A stretch of 64,000 bases of DNA from Pontibacillus yanchengensis Y32 (GTDB lineage: Bacteria > Bacillota > Bacilli > Bacillales > BH030062). This document shows, piece after piece, positions 1 through 7,367 of this stretch; positions within the stretch are counted from its first letter, which is position 1, and each line of letters starts with the position of its first letter. The stretch is from assembly GCF_000770635.1 (NCBI RefSeq), contig NZ_AVBF01000003.1, forward strand, positions 1-64,000, given 5' to 3'. The notes under the pieces are model-generated. The model saw only the letters and a program-made list of their open reading frames with translations, ran no database searches and was not told the DNA's origin. The position numbers and the translations under genes are program-made.

Positions 1-44
1 TATTTTACATAAAAGGGTTATATTTGAAGTCATGCAAGGCTAGT

Positions 45-57
45 GTGCCTGACCCCC
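45..57. repeat. Family A repeat, single left arm only
   Basis: GTGCCTGACCCCC followed by the usual interior start (ACCGCTGTAAAACG). The matching right arm is absent: the sequence runs into the leader of the deaminase gene. It carries the CCTGA variant seen in the copy at 4597-4650. Probably a decayed half element. Confidence 0.6.
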
Positions 58-123
58 ACCGCTGTAAAACGCTAAAGCTTGGCCTTGTTGGGTTATGTAC
101 CATTAATCAGGGAGGAAATTATT

Positions 124-555
124 TTGTTGAGTGTTAGACCTTTAGAAGAAAAAGATTATGCATTAATTAAGGAAGCAGAGAAAGTAATAGAAAAAAATTA
201 CCGCTATGGACGACACCACATTGGCTCAGCAGTTAGAACGCCATCAGGTAATGTTTATTCAGCAGTACATGTAGAAGCGAATGTTGGAAGAATAGCAGTA
301 TGTGGCGAAGCGATGGCTATGGGGAAGTCTATTTCTGAAGGCGATCATGAATTTGAAACGATTGTAGCAGTAGCACACCCTCATCCACACGAAGATATAG
401 ATAAATGTTGGGTTGTGTCTCCCTGTGGGATGTGTCGAGAATTAATTAGTGACTACGGAAAAAATACAGATGTAATCCTTTCTTATAAGAATGAACTAGT
501 AAAATGTAATGTAATGGAGTTAATACCAGAAAAATATACAAGTGATATAGAATAA
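124..555 (+). CDS. Cytidine deaminase-like zinc enzyme
   Basis: Predicted zinc-dependent nucleoside deaminase of the cytidine/blasticidin-S deaminase fold, a cytosolic pyrimidine salvage or detoxification enzyme. With the start used here the protein has 143 residues. Cys60 and Glu62 in CGEA, and Cys101 and Cys104 in PCGMC, form the expected metal site and proton shuttle; the usual CAE is CGE here. A longer reading to a TTG at 79 exists, but GGAGG at 111-115 lies just before the TTG at 124 (TTG at 127 is also possible), so the short form is preferred. The HVEANVGR stretch before the first Cys is typical of an unclassified deaminase clade, so substrate (cytidine or a modified base) is uncertain. 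Monocistronic, followed by a terminator. Confidence 0.75.
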   Translation: MLSVRPLEEKDYALIKEAEKVIEKNYRYGRHHIGSAVRTPSGNVYSAVHVEANVGRIAVCGEAMAMGKSISEGDHEFETIVAVAHPHPHEDIDKCWVVSPCGMCRELISDYGKNTDVILSYKNELVKCNVMELIPEKYTSDIE

Positions 556-587
556 CAACTTAAGCAGCACAAGTGCGTTAATAAAAA

Positions 588-619
588 GGGAACTCCAATA
601 GTCTATGGAGTTCCCTTTT
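588..619 (+). terminator. Terminator after the deaminase gene
   Basis: Perfect 10-bp stem GGGAACTCCA / TGGAGTTCCC with an 8-nt loop, followed by TTTT. Sits 33 bases after the stop codon. Confidence 0.85.
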
Positions 620-641
620 GTTATTATATGCGCCTATTATA

Positions 642-703
642 AGGTGCCAGACCCCCACTACATTACCGCGTTATCACACTACTATAACGGGGGTCTGGCA
701 CCT
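642..703. repeat. Family A hairpin repeat
   Basis: Perfect inverted arms AGGTGCCAGACCCCC (642-656) and GGGGGTCTGGCACCT (689-703) around a 32-nt interior. Other copies are at 45, 4597, 7277, 33966, 44257 and 46645. Confidence 0.9.
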
Positions 704-930
704 ATTTAAGAATATGTTAATCTTGTTCAGTATTATTTGTACGAAAAAGAAAAACAGAGAATTTAGGAGAAAACAAAAGATTATAACACCATATACATCA
801 TTCATCATCACTCATTTCCATTTATGAAGGTAAATGCCATTTAACGAGAAAAGCTAACTATGGTTATAATTCCAAATGTAATGACAAGTTAAAACATATC
901 ATAACAAGATGGAAATGAAGGAGAGATACA

Positions 931-2493
931 GTGAATAAAAACATCATCGACAAGCCTACATTTATAGGCTCATTAGTCATGCTCATAGCGGTAACGTTAC
1001 CACTAATTCTTTTTCCAACAGGCGGAAAGGAAGTTGTGTTATCTCTAAAGAATTTCATGACAAGTAAGTTTAGTGTTTTGTACTTAGCTTTTGGATTAGG
1101 AACATTTATCTTTTTACTTTATTTAGCATTTAGTCGTTTTGGAAATATTACATTAGGTAAAGAAACCAAACCGGAATTCCGCACTCTTTCTTGGGCTGCC
1201 ATGCTATTCTGCGCTGGAATAGGTGCCAGTATCCTTTATTGGGCAGCCATTGAATGGGTATATTACTACACCGCTCCTCCACTAGGAATCGAACCAAAAT
1301 CGAATGAAGCAATGAACTGGGCTTCAGCGTATGGTATTTTCCACTGGGGATTGATTCCATGGGGGATTTTCACCTTACCTGCTGTCTCCATCGCATATTT
1401 CTTCTATGTTCGTAAAAAACCCGTCCTGAAAATTAGTGAAGCATGTCGACCTGTTTTAGGTGACAAAACAGATGGACCTTTAGGGAAGGCCGTCGATATC
1501 TTATTCTTATTTGGTCTATTAGGTGGTGCTGGAACAACACTAGGGCTTGCTATGCCATTAATTGGTTCAGGTATCCATGACCTTACTGGCCTTGAAGTCA
1601 CAAAGTTTGTAAAAGCACTTATTCTTATCATATGTACCATTATATTTGGAGCAAGTGCATTTAGTGGGTTGAAAAAAGGTATTCGTGTCCTAAGTGATAT
1701 GAACCTGTGGCTTTCCTTCTTCTTACTTGGATTTGTCTTCATCATAGGCCCAACTCTATTTATAGCTGAGACAACGTTCAATGCACTAGGTATCGTTGGA
1801 ACCAATTTCTTAAGAATGAGCACATGGACAGAACCATTTAATAACCTTGGATCCTTTGAACGAACAGGGTTCCCGGAAAGCTGGACGGTATTCTTTTGGG
1901 CATGGTGGCTTGTATTTGCACCATTCGTTGGATTATTTGTGGCCAGAATTTCAAAAGGGCGTACGGTACGCCAACTAATTCTTGGTACACTTATTTATGG
2001 TACATTAGGGAGTGTATTATTCTTTGGTATCTTAGGTAATTATGCTATCTTTCTTGAAATGAGTGGACAATTTAATGTAGTGGAAACAGTGCAGAACTCA
2101 GGACCTCCAGCTGCTGTTATGGGGATACTAAATACACTACCAATGGGTAAATTGCTTGTAGGAGTATTTGTTGTACTTGCCGTTATCTTTACCGCGACGA
2201 CATTTGATTCAGGCTCGTATATCATTGCCTCCGTCGTTCAAAAGGATGTAAAAGGCGAACCAGTACGTTGGAATCGATTATTCTGGGCGTTTGCGTTATC
2301 CTTTTTACCAATTGTCCTCATGTATTTAGGTGGAATGTCTACACTACAAACAGCAAGTATTGTAGGCGGCATCCCACTACTGATCATTATGCCGATGCTA
2401 GCACTCTCCTTTGTAAGAGCAGCATCTCATGATATGGAGAAATCAAACAACGATGAAAAACAAGAATCTAAAAACGATTATCAAACAGGTTAA
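931..2493 (+). CDS. BCCT family transporter
   Basis: Sodium- or proton-coupled transporter of the betaine/choline/carnitine family, an integral membrane protein of 520 residues with about 12 hydrophobic segments. The family signature is clear: CAGIGASILYWAAIEW near residues 94-109 and the Trp-rich WTVFFWAWWLVFAPFVG stretch near residue 315. The GTG start at 931 is preceded by GAAGGAGAG. The C-terminal tail after residue 500 is short and charged. It is followed 70 bases later by a GntR regulator and then an M24 enzyme similar to DddP, so a quaternary or sulfonium compound that the M24 enzyme processes is a reasonable substrate guess. Several BCCT members (DddT) carry DMSP, but the substrate cannot be read from sequence. 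Confidence 0.9.
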   Translation: MNKNIIDKPTFIGSLVMLIAVTLPLILFPTGGKEVVLSLKNFMTSKFSVLYLAFGLGTFIFLLYLAFSRFGNITLGKETKPEFRTLSWAAMLFCAGIGASILYWAAIEWVYYYTAPPLGIEPKSNEAMNWASAYGIFHWGLIPWGIFTLPAVSIAYFFYVRKKPVLKISEACRPVLGDKTDGPLGKAVDILFLFGLLGGAGTTLGLAMPLIGSGIHDLTGLEVTKFVKALILIICTIIFGASAFSGLKKGIRVLSDMNLWLSFFLLGFVFIIGPTLFIAETTFNALGIVGTNFLRMSTWTEPFNNLGSFERTGFPESWTVFFWAWWLVFAPFVGLFVARISKGRTVRQLILGTLIYGTLGSVLFFGILGNYAIFLEMSGQFNVVETVQNSGPPAAVMGILNTLPMGKLLVGVFVVLAVIFTATTFDSGSYIIASVVQKDVKGEPVRWNRLFWAFALSFLPIVLMYLGGMSTLQTASIVGGIPLLIIMPMLALSFVRAASHDMEKSNNDEKQESKNDYQTG

Positions 2494-2563
2494 CCTTTCA
2501 TTTTTTACACCTATTCATGCATGGTAAGCGCTGTTGATAAATCGTGAAGAAAGGCGTGAATAG

Positions 2564-3271
2564 ATGTCTAAACAAAGAAAGCTACCCTTGTATGTGCAAA
2601 TAAAAAATAAATTGGTCAACAATATAAAAGAAGGGGTATGGCAACCAGGGGAAGCCATACCTTCTGAAAGCCAATTAATCGAACAATATAACGTAAGTCG
2701 AACGACGATTAGACAAGCGATTCAAGACCTTGTCCAAAAAGATGTATTAGAAACACGCCGAGGTGCTCCGACACGAGTTAAAGAAGAACCACAAGTAGAT
2801 AAAGGTAATCCTGGTATCATTCATAAAGAAATAGGTACAAATATGGAAGTAAAAGTTCTTCGCTTCGAAAAGCTTAAAGAGCATTACTATGCCAAATATC
2901 AATTAGATTTAGAAGAAGATGAAGAGGTTTACGTTCTAGAAAGATTGAGGATTGCAGACAGCAAACCAATTGCATACCAACAATTATACCTACCTATTCC
3001 GATAGGTGAAGTAGTAAAAGGTGTCGCATCAGATGTCTTCGATATTTTTCCAGTCTTAGGACAGCACAATATACACCATTCCAATATACAAGAAATGGTC
3101 TCAGGATCTAATGCAACTCAATATGTAGCAGATTTATTAGGAATCATACCAGGAGAGGCACTAACAGACATTGAACGTACCACAGTTGGCATAGACGACA
3201 AGCCTATCGAATACAGCCGTACTAAATATATTCCAAACGCATTTATGTATCGTATGGAAATTGGCAAATGA
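2564..3271 (+). CDS. GntR/HutC family transcriptional regulator
   Basis: DNA-binding regulator of 235 residues. The winged helix lies at about residues 5-70 (LYVQIKNKL, then SRTTIRQAIQDL and the wing RRGAPTRV); the rest is a UTRA effector-binding domain, as in the HutC subfamily. Such proteins are usually repressors released by a substrate of the neighbouring genes. It lies between the BCCT transporter gene and the M24 gene on the same strand, so it probably controls both. Possible target sites are in the leader of the M24 gene (3284-3338). ATG at 2564 has GAAGAAAGG upstream. Confidence 0.88.
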   Translation: MSKQRKLPLYVQIKNKLVNNIKEGVWQPGEAIPSESQLIEQYNVSRTTIRQAIQDLVQKDVLETRRGAPTRVKEEPQVDKGNPGIIHKEIGTNMEVKVLRFEKLKEHYYAKYQLDLEEDEEVYVLERLRIADSKPIAYQQLYLPIPIGEVVKGVASDVFDIFPVLGQHNIHHSNIQEMVSGSNATQYVADLLGIIPGEALTDIERTTVGIDDKPIEYSRTKYIPNAFMYRMEIGK

Positions 3272-3283
3272 TTTTTAAAAATA

Positions 3284-3338
3284 CATGTTGTAATAAGTTC
3301 ATCCATGTTGTAATATGTTTAGTGGATTAAACACTAAA
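3284..3338 (+). promoter_or_regulatory. Candidate operator region before the M24 gene
   Basis: Two direct repeats CATGTTGTAATA start 20 bases apart (3284-3295 and 3304-3315), about two helical turns. They are followed by an inverted repeat TTTAGTG-N7-CACTAAA at 3318-3338. The layout suits binding by the adjacent GntR-type regulator. No binding data; inferred from position and symmetry. Confidence 0.4.
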
Positions 3339-3376
3339 TATCAATCAAAAACCACTTCCTTCAAAGGAGGAAAATA

Positions 3377-4591
3377 ATGAACAAACTTTCAAGCATCCGT
3401 CATGATAAAACACAAATCGATACCGTTCGTATGCGTCAATATCGTCTTGGCAGAGTCCGTGAGCAATTAAGAAAACAAGGGTACGGCGGGATTGTCATTT
3501 TTGACTCAGTAAACCTTCGTTATGCAACAGGCAGTCGAAACATGCAGGTATTTATGCTACGTAACCCAGGACGTTATGTATATATCCCAACAGAAGGACC
3601 TGTTACTCTATTTGATTTTCCTAACTGTGAACACCTTTCAGAAGGTTTGGAAACCATTGATGAAGTAAGAGAGGCAATAACACTTTCATATGTAGCCTCA
3701 GGCGAAAACCTATACGACAATGCAAGAAAATGGGCAAAAGAAATCGAAGAGCTCGTTAAAGAACGTCAAGGTGGCAACAAAAAATTAGCGATTGATTACT
3801 CCCCTTCTATTGGGCTTGTTGAACTGTCCAAATTAGATGTCGAGGTAGTAGACGGGCAAGAAATTATTGAGCATGCTCGCAGTATTAAAAGTGATCAAGA
3901 AATTGAAGCAATGAAAATATCTGTTCGTACAGCTGAGCAAGGTATGATTCGCATGCAACAAGCACTTGAGCCTGGCATCACCGAAAATGAACTGTGGTCC
4001 TATCTTCACCAAACGAACATTGCACAAGGTGGCGACTACGTGGAAACAAGGCTACTAAACTCTGGTCACCGTACAAACCCTTGGTTCCAGGAATGTAGTG
4101 ACAAAGTCATCAATGAAGGTGAACTTGTTGCTTTTGATACCGATATGAACGGTCCATTCGGATACTTCACAGACATCAGCCGTACGTTCTATTGCGGAGA
4201 TAGTGAACCAACGGATGAACAAAAACGTCTCTATCAAACAGCATATGAACAAATCCAAACGAACATCGATCTGCTAAAACCAGGAATGTCCTTCCGTGAA
4301 TACGCAGAAAAAAGCTGGAAGATCCCAGAAGAGTTCTTCCCGAACCGTTACTTTACCGTAGCACACGGAACAGGACTTAGCGGCGAATATCCTTATATCG
4401 TGTACGCACAAGACTTCGAAGAAAAAGGATACGACGGCATCATTCAACCAAACATGGTACTGTCAGTTGAAAGTTATATCGGATCACCAGGCGGAAAAGA
4501 AGGCGTCAAGCTAGAAGAGCAACTTCTTGTTACAGAAGACGGTGTCGAGAATTTCTCCGACTTCCCATTTGAACCAAAACTTCTTAAGTAA
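3377..4591 (+). CDS. M24 family metalloenzyme, DddP-like
   Basis: Cytosolic pita-bread fold enzyme of 404 residues, preceded by AAAGGAGG. It resembles the DMSP lyase DddP more than prolidases (YGGIVIFDSVNLRYATGSRNMQ, then ETRLLNSGHRTNPWFQEC). Aligned from memory to Roseobacter DddP with a constant offset of 41, all six metal ligands fall in place: Asp254, Asp256, Asp266, His330, Glu365, Glu380, and Tyr325 matches Tyr366. The proposed catalytic Asp377 of DddP is Gly336 here (HGTGLSGEYP against HGVGLCDEWP). It may therefore be a C-S or C-N bond-cleaving relative with another substrate, a creatinase- or peptidase-like hydrolase, or an altered lyase. The upstream transporter and GntR genes point to catabolism of an imported zwitterion. 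Family confidence is high, reaction unknown. Confidence 0.85.
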   Translation: MNKLSSIRHDKTQIDTVRMRQYRLGRVREQLRKQGYGGIVIFDSVNLRYATGSRNMQVFMLRNPGRYVYIPTEGPVTLFDFPNCEHLSEGLETIDEVREAITLSYVASGENLYDNARKWAKEIEELVKERQGGNKKLAIDYSPSIGLVELSKLDVEVVDGQEIIEHARSIKSDQEIEAMKISVRTAEQGMIRMQQALEPGITENELWSYLHQTNIAQGGDYVETRLLNSGHRTNPWFQECSDKVINEGELVAFDTDMNGPFGYFTDISRTFYCGDSEPTDEQKRLYQTAYEQIQTNIDLLKPGMSFREYAEKSWKIPEEFFPNRYFTVAHGTGLSGEYPYIVYAQDFEEKGYDGIIQPNMVLSVESYIGSPGGKEGVKLEEQLLVTEDGVENFSDFPFEPKLLK

Positions 4592-4596
4592 TTAAA

Positions 4597-4650
4597 AGGT
4601 GCCTGACCCCCACTACGCTAACGCGTTACCACACCGGGGGTCAGGCACCT
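4597..4650. repeat. Family A hairpin repeat, also terminator-like
   Basis: Arms AGGTGCCTGACCCCC (4597-4611) and GGGGGTCAGGCACCT (4636-4650), 5 bases after the M24 stop codon and followed by CTTTTTTC. Both arms differ from the common CCAGA/TCTGG form by matching changes, so pairing is preserved. Confidence 0.9.
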
Positions 4651-4659
4651 CTTTTTTCT

Positions 4660-5037
4660 TTAACAACCAGTATCTCCACCAGCATTCCAATACTCAATCG
4701 TTTTCTTAATAAACGTTTCTAAACCACTATTCTCTATGTCCACTGATTTTTTGATACGGATGCATCCTTTTCCAAAGTTAAACCCATCTAAGAGCTCCTT
4801 CGCCCCTTCTATTTTCTCTATCGTACCTACATACAAGCTTACATATGCCTTTTGAGCATTCAAGTTAAACAACGTGGATGACTCATCCCCATAACATAGC
4901 ATCTTATATTGAATACCCTCTTGCAGTTCAGGTCCATGTTCCAAGATGTATTGACGTACTAGCAAAAGCTTTTCTTTTCTCCAGTCGTCTTCTAATATTT
5001 CAAAATATTCGTTTGGGGTATTTACTTCATATTGCAT
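4660..5037 (-). CDS. DUF1801 domain protein
   Basis: Small cytosolic protein of 125 residues matching the DUF1801 (YdhG-like) pattern: an N-terminal helix ending in a WRKEKLLLVRQYILE-type stretch, then EGIQYKMLCYG, a beta-rich middle with AYVSLYVG, and a final helix. The fold is related to frataxin-like alpha/beta proteins; no enzymatic residues are known for the family and the function is not established. It is read toward the family A repeat and lies 44 bases downstream of the photolyase gene on the same strand, so the two may be co-transcribed. ATG at 5037 has an AGGCGAT-type ribosome site. Confidence 0.75.
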   Translation of the reverse strand: MQYEVNTPNEYFEILEDDWRKEKLLLVRQYILEHGPELQEGIQYKMLCYGDESSTLFNLNAQKAYVSLYVGTIEKIEGAKELLDGFNFGKGCIRIKKSVDIENSGLETFIKKTIEYWNAGGDTGC

Positions 5038-5081
5038 TTAATCGCCTCCATAGAAGTTATTTTCACCTAAAAAAGACTTCC

Positions 5082-6560
5082 TTACGAATCAAACAGATTT
5101 AGCGACAATTGCTGGTCTTCCCTAGTTGAACTCTCTTTCTTTTGTGTCTTCTTTCTTTTTATATTAGTTGAACCTTTAACACTCAAAATAACTTCTTTCG
5201 CACGCCGATTCGCCTCTTGTACATCTATCATTGGTTCACCATAATCAATATGAACAAATCCATGATACTTCCAAGGTTCATGAACATACTTGTTTGGAAC
5301 ATGTTTAAGTGCTGGAATGTGACGTCGAACAAACGTGCCCTCGGGGTCAAGATTTTTTCCCAGCTTAATTGGATTCAGCACTTTCACTGACTTAGCATCA
5401 GTCGTTCCAACTGTAAGTTGTGTTTGACTATAATGAATACCTGGTACGTAATCCAAAAATAATCCAGCAAGATAATCAGCAGGCCTGCGCCAATCCAAGC
5501 CGAGCGTGTGGCAAGTAAACGAGATGAGCATTGCTCTTAATTGATTATTAATCCACCCTGTCTTCAGAAGTAACATCATCGCTGCATCTATCATGGGAAT
5601 TCCCGTCTCACCCTCACACCATTTTTGAAACGTTTCTTCTTTATCTTCTCGAACATCATCCAATGCGGAATCGATGGATTCACAAGCAATCAACGGATCA
5701 TCCAACAACCACTGCTTGTATTGACTATGCCAGAAAAGATGAGCCAAAAATGCCTTCAGTTGTTGAACATGGTCCTCTTCTTCTATGGAAGAAATTTTTT
5801 CGTTGGTTCGTTGAACAACATACCGCAACGAAATATTTCCCCATGCTAGATAAGGGGAAAGCCTACTACCTGCTGTAGATGACGAAACAGGATCTGCTAA
5901 ATCATCCTTATACCTCTTCGAACGCTCGGATAAAAACGTTTCAAGTGACTCAAGGGCAAGACTTTCCCCGCCCTGTTGCCCATACTTTATACGCATGCCA
6001 CCAACGGAAAGCCTGTTCATCTTATCAATGGAGGAAGAAAGAATAGATGGCACTTCCTCCTCATCTACAGTAGGAATATACGCTGGTGTCTTATATAAGG
6101 AGTTGTCCATATAGGCATTCCACTCTTTTCTCAATGTCCCTCGATTGTCATGCCCCTTCACCACACCATCTTGCTGATACTCCTTCACCTGAAGCCCTTG
6201 CGACTCCATCCACTTATGTACGCGCATGTTTCGCTCATTCATTACAGTCGTTCCGCTTTCCGCATAGGTGTGAATCGTAAACTCACCAAACGCCTCATAG
6301 ATCGTCGCTAATACATCCTCCACTTCCTGAATCGAGACATAAACGGTACCATTTCGATTATGAAAAGATTCCTGAAGTTCCGTAAGCCCTTCCATGATAA
6401 ATTGTAGATGACGAACCGATAGCTCGCTATTTTTCCATAGAGAAGGATCAGCTATATAAATCGGCAAAATTGGTTCACCATATCGAAGGGCTTCCACAAG
6501 TGGCTGATGATCAAGTAAACGAACATCCCGCCTAAACCACACAACTTGCAACACATCCAT
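5082..6560 (-). CDS. Cryptochrome/photolyase family protein
   Basis: Flavoprotein of 492 residues. The N-terminal photolyase alpha/beta domain (WFRRDVRLLDHQPL, residues 8-21) is followed by the all-helical FAD domain with SRLSPYLAWGNISLR, GIPMIDAAMMLLLKTGWINNQLR, then LNPIKLGKNLDPEGTFVRRHIPAL. It is expected to repair UV dimers using light. At the place of the E. coli GGWQWAASTG segment it has IHYSQTQ (residues 375-381), so the FAD-proximal Trp382 and Trp384 are replaced. A similar HYxQ form is recalled from other bacterial and plant photolyase relatives, so this is a separate clade, not a damaged gene. Lesion type and antenna chromophore are open. It is divergent from the PRC-barrel gene. 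Confidence 0.85.
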   Translation of the reverse strand: MDVLQVVWFRRDVRLLDHQPLVEALRYGEPILPIYIADPSLWKNSELSVRHLQFIMEGLTELQESFHNRNGTVYVSIQEVEDVLATIYEAFGEFTIHTYAESGTTVMNERNMRVHKWMESQGLQVKEYQQDGVVKGHDNRGTLRKEWNAYMDNSLYKTPAYIPTVDEEEVPSILSSSIDKMNRLSVGGMRIKYGQQGGESLALESLETFLSERSKRYKDDLADPVSSSTAGSRLSPYLAWGNISLRYVVQRTNEKISSIEEEDHVQQLKAFLAHLFWHSQYKQWLLDDPLIACESIDSALDDVREDKEETFQKWCEGETGIPMIDAAMMLLLKTGWINNQLRAMLISFTCHTLGLDWRRPADYLAGLFLDYVPGIHYSQTQLTVGTTDAKSVKVLNPIKLGKNLDPEGTFVRRHIPALKHVPNKYVHEPWKYHGFVHIDYGEPMIDVQEANRRAKEVILSVKGSTNIKRKKTQKKESSTREDQQLSLNLFDS

Positions 6561-6705
6561 CCCTCCGTTTTCATGTATCTATGTCCTATTGTAAACGGAA
6601 ATCCGTGGAAGGAGAAGGAATAACCATTTACCTTAATAGTTTAACAACCTAGAAAAAAGGAAACATTTCCTAGCACAATTTATTTTTTAAAAGGAGATAT
6701 GGCAC

Positions 6706-7272
6706 TTGAATTTACTAGCCAGCAACCTCATTAACGCCACCATAACCCATTCCGATTCTGAAAATGAAAAAGCTACCGTACATGACGTCTTCATAGATCT
6801 TGAACAGCAAAAATTAGGATATGTGACACTAAAACTTCATAAACCACCTCACGAAATGGAGGAACAAGAAAGCAAAAGCTTACTAGAAAAACTCAACCCC
6901 TTCATTAATAACGGAAAGAGTAAAAAGCTTTACTATATTCCCGATTATAAAATAGAAACAATCAAACCAGGCATGCTTACCATGAGTGGCCAAAAAGTAG
7001 AGGAAGAGCTCAAGTCCCCTTCCCCCAACTGCCACTCCCATACCAAACTTCAAGAGATACCAATAGAATCAGAAACAGGCGAACGCCTAGGAGAGTTAGA
7101 AGAAATCATCCTCAATACGAACGACAAAACCATCATTGGCCTTATGCTAGAAGAAGAACAAAACAAACCTTACCTTCCTTGTGAATATGTAGTTAGTTGG
7201 AATGAAGATAAAATCATCGTAGCTAGCGGAGCACAGTTAAAGTTACTTGATTATTTGGAGCAACTCCGATAA
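6706..7272 (+). CDS. PRC-barrel domain protein
   Basis: Protein of 188 residues with two PRC-barrel-like halves: residues 5-85 (ATVHDVFIDLEQQKLGYVTL) and residues 115-185 (IPIESETGERLGELEEIILNTNDKTIIGLMLE). PRC barrels are small beta domains used for RNA or protein binding (RimM, photosynthetic reaction centre H subunit); stand-alone copies in Bacillaceae have no settled role. No signal peptide or membrane segment. The start is a TTG at 6706 after AAGGAGATAT; the ATG at 6699 is out of frame. The stop codon is 4 bases before a family A repeat. Confidence 0.8.
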   Translation: MNLLASNLINATITHSDSENEKATVHDVFIDLEQQKLGYVTLKLHKPPHEMEEQESKSLLEKLNPFINNGKSKKLYYIPDYKIETIKPGMLTMSGQKVEEELKSPSPNCHSHTKLQEIPIESETGERLGELEEIILNTNDKTIIGLMLEEEQNKPYLPCEYVVSWNEDKIIVASGAQLKLLDYLEQLR

Positions 7273-7276
7273 AAAA

Positions 7277-7330
7277 AGGTGCCAGACCCCCACCGCTTTA
7301 CCGCATCACCGCGGCGGGGGTCTGGCACCT
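7277..7330. repeat. Family A hairpin repeat
   Basis: Arms AGGTGCCAGACCCCC (7277-7291) and GGGGGTCTGGCACCT (7316-7330), 4 bases after the PRC-barrel stop. A short partial duplicate of the right end (GCAGGCACCTTTTGC) follows at 7335-7349. Confidence 0.9.
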
Positions 7331-7367
7331 TTTGCAGGCACCTTTTGCACAACTTTATCTCTTGTAT

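Larger units (their letters stand above)
556..930. other. Intergenic region before the BCCT gene
   Basis: Holds a terminator (588-619), a family A repeat (642-703), then AT-rich DNA. A TATAAT at 865-870 with TTAACG 18 bases upstream is a possible promoter for the BCCT gene. No gene is supported here: the open frames at 618-827 run through the repeat hairpin. Confidence 0.6.

Noticed and set aside
618-827. 69-codon plus-strand frame
   Set aside because: It reads through both arms of a family A hairpin; no ribosome site or protein-like composition.
3377-4591. Calling the M24 enzyme a DMSP lyase (dddP)
   Set aside because: The fold and metal ligands fit, but Gly336 replaces the proposed catalytic Asp and the alignment is from memory.
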